A stretch of 55,972 nucleotides of DNA, taken from Alphaproteobacteria bacterium. Its GTDB lineage: Bacteria; Pseudomonadota; Alphaproteobacteria; SMXQ01. The notes beneath the pieces are model-generated. The model had not been told where the DNA came from. It worked only from the letters and a program-made list of their open reading frames with translations, and ran no database searches. Numbering within the stretch: the stretch's first letter is position 1; every line of letters begins with the position of its first letter. Positions 31,073-43,354 of the stretch are shown here, one piece after another. Where the stretch lies: contig SMXQ01000074.1 in the NCBI GenBank assembly GCA_004356985.1, positions 1 to 55,972 on the forward strand, in the 5' to 3' direction. The position numbers and the translations under genes are program-made.

Positions 31073-32386
31073 ATGTCGTCCGTATCAAACAGGACAGAGG
31101 CCGCTTCTCAAGAGGCCTTTTTCGGCGAGGACTTGCAGGCCCGGGATCCGGAAGTGTTCGCCGCGGTTGACCGCGAACTCAAGCGCCAGCAGGACCAGAT
31201 CGAATTGATCGCCTCGGAGAACATCGTCTCCCGGGCGGTGCTGGAAGCCCAGGGCACGGTGCTGACCAACAAATACGCCGAAGGCTATCCCGGGCGGCGG
31301 TACTACGGCGGATGCGAATTCGTCGATATCGCCGAGCAACTGGCCATCGACCGGGCCAAGGCGCTGTTCGGTTGCGCTTACGCCAATGTGCAGCCCCATT
31401 CGGGATCCCAGGCCAACCAGCAGGTCTTCTTCGCGCTGATGAAACCGGGCGACACGTTCATGGGCATGGCGCTCTCCGCCGGCGGGCACTTGACCCACGG
31501 GGCGGCGCCCAATCAGTCGGGAAAATGGTTCAACGCGGTCCAATACGGGGTCCGAAAACAGGATGCGCTGATCGATTTCGACGAGGTCGAAAGCCTGGCC
31601 CGGCAACACCGGCCGAAGATCATCCTGGCCGGCGGGTCGGCCTATCCGCGGATCATCGACTTCGCGCGTTTCCGTGAAATCGCCGATGCCGTGGGCGCCG
31701 TCCTGATGGTGGACATGGCCCATTTCGCCGGGCTGGTGGCCGGCGGCGTCCATCCCAATCCGCTGGATTACGCGGACGTCGTGACCACCACCACCCACAA
31801 GACCCTGCGCGGTCCCCGGGGCGGCATGATCCTCGCCAATGACCAAGACATGGGCAAGAAGATCAACTCCTCGGTCTTCCCGGGCACCCAGGGCGGGCCG
31901 CTGATGCACGTGATCGCCGCCAAGGCGGTGTGTTTCGGCGAGGCTTTGGCGCCCGAGTTCAAGGTTTACGCCGCCGCCGTCAAGGACAATGCCCGCATTC
32001 TGGCCGACGTCCTGCAGGAGGAGGGCGTCGATATCGTCTCGGGCGGCACCGATACCCACCTGATGTTGGTGGACCTGAGGCCTTTGGGGCTCACCGGCAA
32101 GGCGGCGGAAGCGAGCCTCGAGCGGGCGGGGATCACCTGCAACAAGAACGCCGTGCCCTTCGATCCGCAAAAGCCGTTCGTGACCTCGGGCATTCGCCTG
32201 GGCACGCCGGCGGCCACGACCCGGGGCTTCGGTCCCGCCGAATGGCGGTTGGTGGGGGCCTGGATCGGCGAGGTGCTGGGCGGGTTGAAGGCCAACCCCG
32301 AGGACAATTCCGCCGCCGAAACCGAGGTGTGCCAGAAGGTCGGCGCGCTCTGCCGGCGCTTTCCGATTTACCCGGACCTGAATTAA
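31073..32386 (+). CDS. glyA: Serine hydroxymethyltransferase
   Basis: [57 protein letters not shown]. Confidence 0.96.
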   Translation: MSSVSNRTEAASQEAFFGEDLQARDPEVFAAVDRELKRQQDQIELIASENIVSRAVLEAQGTVLTNKYAEGYPGRRYYGGCEFVDIAEQLAIDRAKALFGCAYANVQPHSGSQANQQVFFALMKPGDTFMGMALSAGGHLTHGAAPNQSGKWFNAVQYGVRKQDALIDFDEVESLARQHRPKIILAGGSAYPRIIDFARFREIADAVGAVLMVDMAHFAGLVAGGVHPNPLDYADVVTTTTHKTLRGPRGGMILANDQDMGKKINSSVFPGTQGGPLMHVIAAKAVCFGEALAPEFKVYAAAVKDNARILADVLQEEGVDIVSGGTDTHLMLVDLRPLGLTGKAAEASLERAGITCNKNAVPFDPQKPFVTSGIRLGTPAATTRGFGPAEWRLVGAWIGEVLGGLKANPEDNSAAETEVCQKVGALCRRFPIYPDLN

Positions 32387-32413
32387 ACCGAAGGGCGAGG
32401 AGGCCCGAGTGCA

Positions 32414-32872
32414 ATGCGTTGTCCTTTCTGCGGTCATGACGATTCCCAAGTCAAGGATTCGCGTCCCACCGAAGAAGGCGCGGCCATCCGCCGGCGCCGG
32501 TTCTGCGCCGCCTGCGGTTCGCGCTGGACCACCTTCGAGAGGGTCCAGATCCGAGACATGATGGTGCTGAAAAGCGATGGCAAGAAGCAGCTGTTCGACC
32601 GCGACAAGCTGATCCGTTCGATCCGTATCGCCGTGCGCAAGCGGCCGGTGGACGAGGAACAGGTGGAGCGGATCGTCACCTCCATCCAGCGCCGCCTCGA
32701 GACCATGGGGGAAAGCGAAATTCCATCTAGCCATATCGGCGAGTTGGTGATGGAGGCGCTGGCCGGCATCGACCAGGTCGCTTACGTCCGCTTCGCTTCG
32801 GTCTATCGCAACTTCCGCGAGGCTAAGGACTTCGAGGAATTCGTGGGCCAATTGAGTGTCGACGGGAACTGA
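32414..32872 (+). CDS. nrdR: Transcriptional repressor NrdR
   Basis: [45 protein letters not shown]. Confidence 0.96.
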   Translation: MRCPFCGHDDSQVKDSRPTEEGAAIRRRRFCAACGSRWTTFERVQIRDMMVLKSDGKKQLFDRDKLIRSIRIAVRKRPVDEEQVERIVTSIQRRLETMGESEIPSSHIGELVMEALAGIDQVAYVRFASVYRNFREAKDFEEFVGQLSVDGN

Positions 32873-33989
32873 TCAATCCGATATCCGCCACATGATGTCG
32901 GCGCTGGCGCTGGCGCGCCGGGGCTTGGGCCGGGTTTGGCCCAACCCGGCGGTGGGCTGCGTATTGGTGGACGCCCAAGGCGCGGTGGCGGGGCGCGGCT
33001 GGACCCAGCCCGGCGGCCGCCCCCACGGGGAAACCGAGGCGCTCGGCCGCGCCGGGGACGCGGCCCGCCATGGCACCGCTTACGTGAGCCTGGAACCCTG
33101 CGCCCATCACGGTGAAACGCCGCCCTGCACCGACGCCTTGATCGCCGCCGGGATCGCCCGCGCCGTGATCGCCACCGAGGACCCCGATCCAAGGGTATCG
33201 GGCGCCGGGATCGCCCGCTTGGAGAAGGCCGGCATCGAGGTCCGGGTCGGGGTCGGGCGCCGTGACGCCGAGCGGCTCAACGCCGGGTTCATGAAACGGG
33301 TGACCGAGGGGCGCCCCTTGGTGACCTTGAAATGCGCCACCACCCTCGACGGCCGCATCGCCACCCATACCGGCGAAAGCCGGTGGATCACCGGAGAGGT
33401 CGCGCGGTCATGGGGCCATGGTTTGAGGGCGTCCCACGACGCCGTGTTGACCGGGGCCGCGACGGTGCGGGCCGACGATCCGGAATTGACCTGCCGGCTT
33501 CAGGGGATGGAGTCGTTCTCGCCGCTGCGGGTGGTGCTGGATTCCCGGCTGACCACGCCGCTCACCGCCAAGCTGGTGGTCACGGCACATGATCGCCCGA
33601 CCTGGATCATGACCTTGGCGGGGGGCGAACGCGGCCGCAAACAGGCCTTCCTCGACTGCGGCGTGGAGGTGATCGAGGTGGATGCCGACGATGGCGGCCG
33701 TCCCGATGCCGGTGCCGTCCTTGGCGTCCTTGCCCAACGGGGGGTGACCAGGGTGCTCGCCGAAGGCGGCGGACAGGTGGCGGCGGCGCTGCTCCGGGCC
33801 GGCGCCGTGGACCGTATCGCCTGGTTCCGGGCGCCCGGCATTATCGGCGGCGACGGGGTGCCGGTGGCCGAGGCTTTCGGCGTCGACGGGCTCGGTCAGA
33901 TGGCCGCGTTCGAGCGCCGCCACAGTTTTTCCGCTGGGCGTGATTGCCTTGAAATCTACGAGCGCCAAGGCGGCGTCGGGCGTCACTAA
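32856..33989 (+). CDS. ribD: Riboflavin biosynthesis deaminase/reductase RibD
   Basis: [46 protein letters not shown], reductase [23 protein letters not shown]. Confidence 0.95.
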   Translation: MSTGTDQSDIRHMMSALALARRGLGRVWPNPAVGCVLVDAQGAVAGRGWTQPGGRPHGETEALGRAGDAARHGTAYVSLEPCAHHGETPPCTDALIAAGIARAVIATEDPDPRVSGAGIARLEKAGIEVRVGVGRRDAERLNAGFMKRVTEGRPLVTLKCATTLDGRIATHTGESRWITGEVARSWGHGLRASHDAVLTGAATVRADDPELTCRLQGMESFSPLRVVLDSRLTTPLTAKLVVTAHDRPTWIMTLAGGERGRKQAFLDCGVEVIEVDADDGGRPDAGAVLGVLAQRGVTRVLAEGGGQVAAALLRAGAVDRIAWFRAPGIIGGDGVPVAEAFGVDGLGQMAAFERRHSFSAGRDCLEIYERQGGVGRH

Positions 33990-34008
33990 GGGCAAGGAAG
34001 GGGCGACC

Positions 34009-34614
34009 ATGTTCACCGGGATCATCACCGATATCGGGACGGTCCGGTCGATCGCGCCGGGGACCGATAGCCGCATTTCGATCGCCACCGGTTTCGATGT
34101 GGACGAACTCGACATAGGGGCTTCCATCGCCTGCTCGGGTCCTTGCCTGACGGTGGTCGCCAAGGGCCGGGACGGCGGCCAGGGCTGGTTCGCCGTCGAG
34201 GTCTCGGCGGAGACCCTGGCGCGGACCACCCTGGGGCGCTGGGCGCCGGGGCATCGCGTCAATCTGGAACGCGCCATGCGGCTCGGCGACGAACTGGGCG
34301 GTCACATGGTGAGCGGCCACGTCGACGGCATCGCCACCCTGCGGGCGCGGGCGCCGGTGGGCGGGGAAGACGGCAGCGTGCGGCTGACCTTCCAGGCGCC
34401 CCCGGGATCGTCAAAGTTGGTCGCCGAAAAGGGTTCGGTGACGCTCGATGGGGTTTCCCTGACGGTGAACCATGTCGCGGACGATAGCTTTTCGGTCAAC
34501 CTCATCCCCCATACCCTGGAAAACACCACCCTTGGCGATCATGGGGAAGGCGCCGATGTCAATTTCGAGGCGGACATGATCGCGCGCTACCTGAACCGTC
34601 TTGCCTTGGCCTGA
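34009..34614 (+). CDS. ribE: Riboflavin synthase alpha subunit
   Basis: MFTGIITDIGTV; LGGHMVSGHVDGIA; GSVTLDGVSLTVN. Confidence 0.95.
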   Translation: MFTGIITDIGTVRSIAPGTDSRISIATGFDVDELDIGASIACSGPCLTVVAKGRDGGQGWFAVEVSAETLARTTLGRWAPGHRVNLERAMRLGDELGGHMVSGHVDGIATLRARAPVGGEDGSVRLTFQAPPGSSKLVAEKGSVTLDGVSLTVNHVADDSFSVNLIPHTLENTTLGDHGEGADVNFEADMIARYLNRLALA

Positions 34615-34699
34615 TTCGGTTGTATGTTCCAGGCATTGAGGCCTGCCGGGGGCTGTCGCGACGCATTTCAGGCGGTCGTGGGACAGCCATCGGAAATGA

Positions 34700-35155
34700 G
34701 TGAGCATCCGAATCATGGCGCATATCATGATTGTCGAGGCGCGGTTCTACGAGGACATCGCCGATGAACTGGTCAGGGGTGCGGCGGCGGCCTTGGAGGA
34801 GGCCGGGGCGACCTATGAACGAATCGCCGTGCCCGGCGCTTTCGAAATTCCCGGCGCGATCCGCCTCGCCATGGATGCCAGGCGAGAGGGGGCGGCCCGT
34901 TTCGACGGCTATGTGGCGTTGGGTTGCGTCATCCGCGGCGAGACCACCCATTACGACTATGTCTGCGGCGAATCGGCCCGCGGCCTGCAGCAGCTTATCC
35001 TCGAGCACAAGCTCGCCATCGGCTACGGTATCTTGACCGTCGAAAACCGGGACCAGGCCACGGAACGGGGCGCCGTGGAAAAGGGCGACAAGGGCCGCGC
35101 CGCCGCCCTTGCCTGCCTCGCCATGATCGGCCTGGCCCGTGAATTCAGCGGATAG
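34700..35155 (+). CDS. ribH: 6,7-dimethyl-8-ribityllumazine synthase
   Basis: VPGAFEIPGAIRLA; GYVALGCVIRGETTHYDYVCGESARGLQQL; GILTVENRDQATERG; GTG start. Confidence 0.94.
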   Translation: MSIRIMAHIMIVEARFYEDIADELVRGAAAALEEAGATYERIAVPGAFEIPGAIRLAMDARREGAARFDGYVALGCVIRGETTHYDYVCGESARGLQQLILEHKLAIGYGILTVENRDQATERGAVEKGDKGRAAALACLAMIGLAREFSG

Positions 35156-35159
35156 GGCC

Positions 35160-35684
35160 ATGGCCGCCGGGGATAGCGCGCCCAATGTCAAGCCGGCCCC
35201 GGCCGCCGCGGTGGGGCGCCGCGCCGCCGCCAGGCTCTCAGCCGTACAGGCGCTCTATCAGATCGAGATCACGGCCGGGGTGGCGGTGGATCAGGTGATC
35301 GCCCAGTTCTTGGCCGGCGAAGCGCCGCAAGGCGATGGCGAAGATGAGCCGAGTGCGGCACTGCCGGCGCCTGACCCGGATTTGTTTGCCGCCATCGTCG
35401 GCGGCGTGGTCGCCCATCGCCAGCGGCTCGATGGCATCATCGGCGCCAAGCTGTCCGTCGATTGGACCGTCCCGCGGCTCGAAATTCTCGTCCGCCTCAT
35501 CCTCGAGGCCGGGGTTTTCGAATTGACCTTCCGCGACGATATCCCGCCCAAGGTGTCCATCAACGAATACGTGGGCGTCGCCAACGCCTTTTTCGACGGC
35601 GCCGAGCCCGGCCTGATCAACGGCGTCCTGGATTCCGTTGCCGGCATGTCCGAGGCCGGGCCCGTGCCGCCGGGCGGGGCCTGA
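35160..35684 (+). CDS. nusB: Transcription antitermination protein NusB
   Basis: RRAAARLSAVQALYQIEI; LSVDWTVPRLEILVRLILEAGVFEL; VSINEYVGVANAFF. Confidence 0.93.
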   Translation: MAAGDSAPNVKPAPAAAVGRRAAARLSAVQALYQIEITAGVAVDQVIAQFLAGEAPQGDGEDEPSAALPAPDPDLFAAIVGGVVAHRQRLDGIIGAKLSVDWTVPRLEILVRLILEAGVFELTFRDDIPPKVSINEYVGVANAFFDGAEPGLINGVLDSVAGMSEAGPVPPGGA

Positions 35685-35698
35685 CCGGGGAGGCGGCG

Positions 35699-36691
35699 GT
35701 GGCGGCCAATGGGATCGGTGACGAGTTCGATCTGATCGCCAAGTACTTCGCGCCGCTGGCCGCGGGGGCGCCCGGTGCCCTTGGCCTTACCGACGACGCC
35801 GCCATGGTCGATGTCCCCGCCGGCCAGCGCTTGGTCGCGGCGGTCGACACCGTGGTCGCCGGGATCCACTTTCTTGGCGACGACCCGCCCGGCGACATTG
35901 CCCGCAAGATCATCCGGGTCAACCTTTCGGACCTTGCCGCCATGGGCGCGCGGCCGCTCGGGCTGTTGCTTGCTTTGGTGCTGCCGCGCGACGTGACCGG
36001 CGATTGGATGGAGCGGTTCGCCGCCGGCCTCAAGGCCGATATCGATGAATTCCATGCGCCGCTGATCGGCGGCGACACGGTTGCCGGCGGCGGCCCCCTG
36101 ACACTGACCTTGACCGCGCTGGGCACGGTGCCGGCCAACCAGGTGCTGACGCGCGCGGGCGCGTTGGCGGGAGACGCGATCTATGTCACCGGCACCATCG
36201 GCGACGGGGCGCTTGGGCTCGGCGTCGCCAAGGGCACCCTCAAGGGGCTCGACCAGGCGCACCAAAACTACCTTCTCGGACGTTACCGCCGGCCTCGGCC
36301 GCGGCTCGACTTCGGGGTTCGATTGCTGGGTCATGCCCATGCGGCGATCGACGTTTCCGACGGCCTGATCGCGGATCTCGGCCATATCTGTACCTGCTCC
36401 GGGGTCGGCGCGCGCCTGGCCGCCCAGGCGGTGCCGCTGTCCGACGCGGCCCAAGCGGCGCTGGGTCTCGGAGAAGGCAAGTTGGCGGACCTGCTCACCG
36501 GCGGTGATGATTACGAGCTATTGTTCACCGCGCCCCCGGAAGACGACACGGCGCTGCGCGCCATGGCTAGCGATCTCGCCGTCGACGTCACCCGCATCGG
36601 GTCGATCACCGACGGCGGCGGGCTTGAAGTGGAAGATGGGGACGGTTCGGAGTCGCGTATCGGCAAGGGCGGCTATCGGCATTTTCGCTGA
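35699..36691 (+). CDS. thiL: Thiamine-monophosphate kinase
   Basis: GDEFDLIAKYFAPLA...GLTDDAAMVDV; HFLGDDPPGDIARKIIRVNLSDLAAMGARP; LTGGDDYELLFTAPP; GTG start at 35699. Confidence 0.93.
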   Translation: MAANGIGDEFDLIAKYFAPLAAGAPGALGLTDDAAMVDVPAGQRLVAAVDTVVAGIHFLGDDPPGDIARKIIRVNLSDLAAMGARPLGLLLALVLPRDVTGDWMERFAAGLKADIDEFHAPLIGGDTVAGGGPLTLTLTALGTVPANQVLTRAGALAGDAIYVTGTIGDGALGLGVAKGTLKGLDQAHQNYLLGRYRRPRPRLDFGVRLLGHAHAAIDVSDGLIADLGHICTCSGVGARLAAQAVPLSDAAQAALGLGEGKLADLLTGGDDYELLFTAPPEDDTALRAMASDLAVDVTRIGSITDGGGLEVEDGDGSESRIGKGGYRHFR

Positions 36692-36707
36692 GGCCGCGGT
36701 TTCACGC

Positions 36708-36914
36708 ATGGCCCCCATTCATGGTTTGCAATTGTCACGCCGCCGCCGCCAAGGCCCCGGGCTCGGCTACCACTTGGTGGGGATCGACCCCGACCGCTGG
36801 GAATTGATGCGCTACAGCACCTGGAAGGGGCACGATTGCGGGCCCGCCTGCGATGCCGACATGATGGAATGCTATGAATTTCTCCATCTTTCCCGGCCGG
36901 TTGCTTCCGCCTAA
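36708..36914 (+). CDS. Small hypothetical protein (68 aa)
   Basis: ORF downstream of thiL: GLGYHLVGIDPDRWELMRYSTWKGHDCGPACDADMMECYEFLHLSRP. Confidence 0.4.
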   Translation: MAPIHGLQLSRRRRQGPGLGYHLVGIDPDRWELMRYSTWKGHDCGPACDADMMECYEFLHLSRPVASA

Positions 36915-37014
36915 CCCCGCTTGCAACCGGGGTCCGCGGGCGCATTCATCGATTCACCGATAATTTAGAAATCTCTGTCAAGGTCGGGCGGTTGCGAAAA
37001 CCCGGGAGACGGCC

Positions 37015-37458
37015 ATGAAACCCTTGGCGAGGATCGCCATAGCCTGTTTCGCCCTGTGGCTTGCCGCGCCAACGGCATGGGCCGCCGGCGACGAGTCGGA
37101 ATCTGGCGGCGCCCTCGACCAATTCCTTGGAAATTATCCGCAATTCTATAAATTGCAGCCCTTTTACATCCCCGTCATCCGCGACGGCGAGGTGGTCAAT
37201 CAGGTCAATTTGATTATCAGCATCGAAACCTTTGGCCAGGCGGACAAGGAAAAGGTCATGGCGGCACGGCTCAGGCTGCAGGACGCATTCTTGGCCGACC
37301 TCAACGGGGTTGTCGCCGTGCGCCATGGCAACGGCCGGCCGTATATCGCCCAAACCATCAAGATAAGGCTGAGGCGACTGGCCAGGAAGATCGTCGGCGG
37401 GAACGTGGTCAAGGACGTCTTGATCGAAAGCTCCTTCACCATGCGCCCCCGGACATAA
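37015..37458 (+). CDS. Secreted protein with FliL-like C-terminal region
   Basis: Signal peptide MKPLARIAIACFALWLAAPTAWA; PFYIPVIRDGEVVNQVNLIISIETF...IKIRLRRLARKIVGGNVVKDVLIESSFTMRP. Confidence 0.7.
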   Translation: MKPLARIAIACFALWLAAPTAWAAGDESESGGALDQFLGNYPQFYKLQPFYIPVIRDGEVVNQVNLIISIETFGQADKEKVMAARLRLQDAFLADLNGVVAVRHGNGRPYIAQTIKIRLRRLARKIVGGNVVKDVLIESSFTMRPRT

Positions 37459-37462
37459 ATCG

Positions 37463-37519
37463 CCAACCCCGCGCGCCCAACCCCGCGCCCCCAAGCCCCG
37501 CGCCCCCAAGCCCCGCGCG
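37463..37519. repeat. ~15-bp GC-rich tandem repeat, about 3.7 imperfect copies
   Basis: caaccccgcgcgcc/caaccccgcgccccc/aagccccgcgccccc/aagccccgcgcg. Confidence 0.85.
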
Positions 37520-37568
37520 TTGACTTCTTTCCCGTTGCCATGGCGGGACGATTGCGCAATCTTGCGCC

Positions 37569-38753
37569 ATGCCCCGAGCGGCCCGCCGCAACCTTTTACT
37601 GCTTGCCCTCTGCCAAGCCCTTTTCCTGACCGGAAGTTCCATGGTTCTGACGGTGACGGCGCTTGCCGGGGAGGCCCTGCGGCCGGGTTCCGGTCTGGCC
37701 ACCCTGCCCATCTCCCTGCAGTTCGTGATGACCATGGCGGCGACGGTTCCCGCCTCTTTCATGATGCGGCGGTTCGGCCGCCGCGCCGGGTTTCAGTTCG
37801 GCGCGGCGGTCGGTATCATCGCCGGGCTGATCAACGTCGTGGCATTGATGGGCGGGAATTTCGTGTTGTTTTGCGTCGGCTCCGCCCTGGTCGGCGTGCT
37901 CAACGGGTTCGCCCTCTATTACCGTTTCGCCGCCGCCGATTGCGCCGACGAGGAGAACCGCTCGCGGGCCATCTCCTTAGTGCTGGCGGGTGGGGTCGTG
38001 GCGGCGTTTTCCGGTCCCAATCTGGCGCGCGTCACGGTGGATGCCTTGGGGGACGCGGCCTTTGCCGGCAGCTTCGCCGCCCTTGCCTTGATCCAGGTGG
38101 TGACCATCGCCTTGCTGGTTTTCGTGAGCATCCCCGGGCTGAGCGCCAGGGAACGCAAGGACCAGGGCCGTCCCCTCTTGGAAATCCTGCGCAATCCCGC
38201 GGTCGCCGTGGCGATCCTTGCCGGCGTGGCGGGATACAGTTCCATGACCCTGGTGATGACCTCGACGCCGTTGGCCATGGATGGCATGGGCCACGGGTTC
38301 GGAGACACCGCCTTCGTCATCCAGTGGCACGTGTTCGCGATGTTCGCGCCCTCCTTTGTCACCGGCCACCTGATCAAGCGTATCGGCGCCCTGCCGGTGA
38401 TCCTCGCCGGCGCGGTTTTTATCCTGGCCTGCGTGGCGGTGAACCAGATGGGCCAAGGGCTCTGGCAGTTCACCACGGCGCTGATGGCGTTGGGGGTCGG
38501 CTGGAATTTCATGTTCATCGGCGGCACCAGCTTGCTGACCGGGGTGACCGCCCGTGCGGAACAGGCGAAGGTCCAGGGATTCAACGATTTCCTGATGTTC
38601 GGCGCGGTCGCCCTGGCGGCAATGTCGGGCGGAATGCTGCATCAGAATCTCGGTTGGGAGGTCTTGAATTACGCCGTGGTGCCTGGGATCGCGGCGTCCC
38701 TGGTCGCCACCCTGTGGCTTTGGCCGGCGCGCCAGGTCCACGGGGCTGGATGA
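37569..38753 (+). CDS. MFS transporter
   Basis: ~12 hydrophobic segments; SSMVLTVTALAGEALRPGSGLATLPISLQFVMTMAATVPASFMMRRFGRRAGF. Confidence 0.9.
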   Translation: MPRAARRNLLLLALCQALFLTGSSMVLTVTALAGEALRPGSGLATLPISLQFVMTMAATVPASFMMRRFGRRAGFQFGAAVGIIAGLINVVALMGGNFVLFCVGSALVGVLNGFALYYRFAAADCADEENRSRAISLVLAGGVVAAFSGPNLARVTVDALGDAAFAGSFAALALIQVVTIALLVFVSIPGLSARERKDQGRPLLEILRNPAVAVAILAGVAGYSSMTLVMTSTPLAMDGMGHGFGDTAFVIQWHVFAMFAPSFVTGHLIKRIGALPVILAGAVFILACVAVNQMGQGLWQFTTALMALGVGWNFMFIGGTSLLTGVTARAEQAKVQGFNDFLMFGAVALAAMSGGMLHQNLGWEVLNYAVVPGIAASLVATLWLWPARQVHGAG

Positions 38754-38921
38754 CCGCCCCATCATGGGGTGGTTGCGTCCCGAGGCGAGTTCTGGCATGT
38801 TCCCGCCACTTTTGGGGTGGCACCGGTGGGGCGGCCGATGGATGGAATCCGGCGGCCATAGGGGGCCGGGCTCACTTGGCTCCCGCTGGGCCCCCGGGAT
38901 AGAAACGAGGGAAAAATCCTG

Positions 38922-40997
<2,076 letters not shown>

Positions 40998-41075
40998 TTT
41001 GGGCGTTTCGCGGCGCCGTGCACGGCCGGGTCGCATTGGACTATTTGGCCGGGTCATGCACCGGGTCGCCACAGG

Positions 41076-41106
41076 AAAAGCCCCGGCAAGGTCCCGGGGC
41101 TTTTTC
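41076..41106 (+). terminator. Rho-independent terminator after hppA
   Basis: aaaagccccggcaaggtcccggggcttttt: stem plus T5. Confidence 0.85.
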
Positions 41107-41140
41107 CGTTCATGGTGCGCGGGGCCGGTGCAAGGGGACG

Positions 41141-41641
41141 CTACAACCCGTCTGCTCCGCCCGTCTGTTCGAAGCGACCGAGGTTGCCGATCAATTGCTG
41201 TATGAGCCCGAATTCCTGTCCCGGTGTCGGCGTCTTGCGGTCGACCGGCTTGATTTTGCGGCCATCGGCGAGGGAGTATTTCTTGACCTTGGTGACACGG
41301 CCGGCCCCGTTGAAGGATATGGCGACCACCTCGCGCCACAGCGGCCTGGCCTTGGAAAAGGCGACGGTCTGGTCCTTTTGGGTGATGTAGTACCAAGTTT
41401 CGTTGTCGAAGGTCGCGACGTTGGTGGGGGAGCCCAACAGCTCGCGGACGGTGCCGCGGTCCTGGACGCCAGGTTGGATCTGGGTCAGCTTTTCCTGATC
41501 CACCGCATTGCCCCGGACGATGATGTCCGCCGTGCATCCCACCGTCGCCAGCGCCAACGCTACGAACACCGCCGCCGCCGACGCGCGTATGGTCCCTTTC
41601 GGCCGGGGGGTGCCGTGGCCTGGGGTGGGGTTGTCCATCAT
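41141..41641 (-). CDS. bamE: Outer membrane protein assembly factor BamE (SmpA/OmlA)
   Basis: Lipobox ATVGC; QIQPGVQDRGTVRELLGSPTNVATFDNETWYYIT. Confidence 0.88.
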   Translation of the reverse strand: MMDNPTPGHGTPRPKGTIRASAAAVFVALALATVGCTADIIVRGNAVDQEKLTQIQPGVQDRGTVRELLGSPTNVATFDNETWYYITQKDQTVAFSKARPLWREVVAISFNGAGRVTKVKKYSLADGRKIKPVDRKTPTPGQEFGLIQQLIGNLGRFEQTGGADGL

Positions 41642-41818
41642 AACCTCTCGATGCCGCCGCCCGGGCGGCGGCCATTGCCCACTTCGACGATTCCACTTCG
41701 AGTTTTCACGACTGGGAGCCTTCCGGCCGCCGCCGCGCTTGACGCGATACCCATGGGCTACCATCTTGGGGGCACAATCGCATCGTGGAATTCCCCCTGT
41801 CAACACCCGCGGGCTCAA

Positions 41819-42385
41819 ATGATTCTTGATACCTTGTTCCGAAAGCGCCGGTTGCGCGCGCCCGCGGGCCAGGTTTACGGCGCTTTGGTGGCCCAGGCGC
41901 GCGACCCGTGGTTCTATCGCCGACTCGGCGTCCCCGATACCGTCGAGGGCCGCTTCGAAATGGTCGCCCTGCACTGCTTTCTCGTGCTCAACAGGCTCAA
42001 GATGGCGCACCGCGATGGCCAGCCCCTGGCCCAACAACTGGGACAGGCGGTGTTCGACATGATGTTCGCCGACATGGACCGGAACCTGCGGGAAATGGGC
42101 ATCGGTGATCTCGGCATCGCCAAACGGGTCAAGGCCCTGATCAAGGGGTTATATGGCCGCATCAAAGCCTATGAGGAGGGGTTGGCCGGCCCCGACGGGC
42201 TGCTGGCCGAGGCGCTGGACCGCAATGTCTTCGCCGGCGCGGCCCGGGACGGGGCGGCGCCGGCGCTGGCGGTCTACCTCCGGGATTCCGTTGCCTGTCT
42301 CCGGGAAATACCCCTGGAGGCGATCATCGGCGGGCGCCTGGCCTTCGCGCCGCCCGCCGCCGCCCCCGGCGAGGCGGATCCATAG
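41819..42385 (+). CDS. Ubiquinol-cytochrome c chaperone (CBP3-like)
   Basis: YGALVAQARDPWFYRRLGVPDTVEGRFEMVALHCFLVLNRLK; FDMMFADMDRNLREMGIGDLGIAKRVK. Confidence 0.9.
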   Translation: MILDTLFRKRRLRAPAGQVYGALVAQARDPWFYRRLGVPDTVEGRFEMVALHCFLVLNRLKMAHRDGQPLAQQLGQAVFDMMFADMDRNLREMGIGDLGIAKRVKALIKGLYGRIKAYEEGLAGPDGLLAEALDRNVFAGAARDGAAPALAVYLRDSVACLREIPLEAIIGGRLAFAPPAAAPGEADP

Positions 42386-42412
42386 GACCCACCGGGAGGG
42401 AACCGGCCGATC

Positions 42413-43012
42413 ATGGCGAAACCCACGGATAGCAAACCCCCAACCCCGGACATGAAGGATTCCGCCATGAGCGAGTTCTCGCGGCTGATCGCGGTGGAAC
42501 CCGGCATGGGGGCCGGGACCGAGGCAATGGCCATCGAGGTCGAGGCCGGGCCCGAGGAACGCGCGGCCCTGGCCGCCCGGTTCGGGCTGCTGTCCCTCGA
42601 TCATCTGTCGGCCAAGGGCCGTCTCCAGGTGTTCGACGGCGGCCAGAGCGCGCGGCTGGAGGCACGCATGGCCGCCGACGTGGTCCAGCCCTGCGTGGTC
42701 ACCCTTGAACCGGTGGCATCCCACATCGAAGACAGCTTCGCCGTGCGCTACACCCGGCGCCAGACGGCGGGCGCCGAGGGCGGCGCGGCCAGGGAAGTCT
42801 GGGTCGCCCATGACGAGGAGGAAGAACCCGAGCCGTTCACCGATAGCGGCATCGACGTCGGCGAAGCGGTGGCGGAATGCCTGGGCCTCGCGCTGCCTCC
42901 TTATCCGCGTGCGGCTGATGCCGATTCCGCCTCGGCGTCCCTCGGCCATGCCATTGATGACAAGGAACGAAAATCGCCGTTTGCCGGGTTGGAGGCATTA
43001 AAGAGGAAATGA
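42413..43012 (+). CDS. DUF177 (YceD) family protein
   Basis: FSRLIAVE...AADVVQPCVVTLEPVASHIEDSFAVRY; upstream of rpmF. Confidence 0.88.
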   Translation: MAKPTDSKPPTPDMKDSAMSEFSRLIAVEPGMGAGTEAMAIEVEAGPEERAALAARFGLLSLDHLSAKGRLQVFDGGQSARLEARMAADVVQPCVVTLEPVASHIEDSFAVRYTRRQTAGAEGGAAREVWVAHDEEEEPEPFTDSGIDVGEAVAECLGLALPPYPRAADADSASASLGHAIDDKERKSPFAGLEALKRK

Positions 43013-43117
43013 ACCCTCAAGCGGCTTGCCAGGTCCCTGAATTTCGGTAATAAACTGCACTTTCCAGTGGGCGGCGGCAGGTTGGCGATGCCGCCCAGGA
43101 CCGAGAGATATCGATAA

Positions 43118-43303
43118 ATGGCTGTTCCAAAGTCAAAAATTTCCAAGTCGCGGCGCGACCAACGCCGCTCCCACGATGCCCTTAAGGCCAGCGCGTATGG
43201 GGAATGCCCCAATTGCGGTGAGTTGAAACGGCCCCATCACGTGTGCGGCTCTTGCGGTTACTACGACGGCAGGGAAGTGGCCGAGACCGAAGGCGTCGTT
43301 TGA
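43118..43303 (+). CDS. rpmF: 50S ribosomal protein L32
   Basis: [24 protein letters not shown]...[25 protein letters not shown]. Confidence 0.97.
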   Translation: MAVPKSKISKSRRDQRRSHDALKASAYGECPNCGELKRPHHVCGSCGYYDGREVAETEGVV

Positions 43304-43354
43304 CGGGGCTCCCCCAAAGGCGCCGGAAGCAATCCTAATGCTAGGTGGAACACC

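Noticed and set aside
31085-32851. 588-aa minus-strand ORF opposite glyA/nrdR
   Set aside because: Antisense artefact over two highly conserved genes; no recognisable motifs.
34615-34699. FMN riboswitch in the rib operon
   Set aside because: The gap is too short and lacks the conserved RFN-element motifs; only a simple stem-loop is seen.
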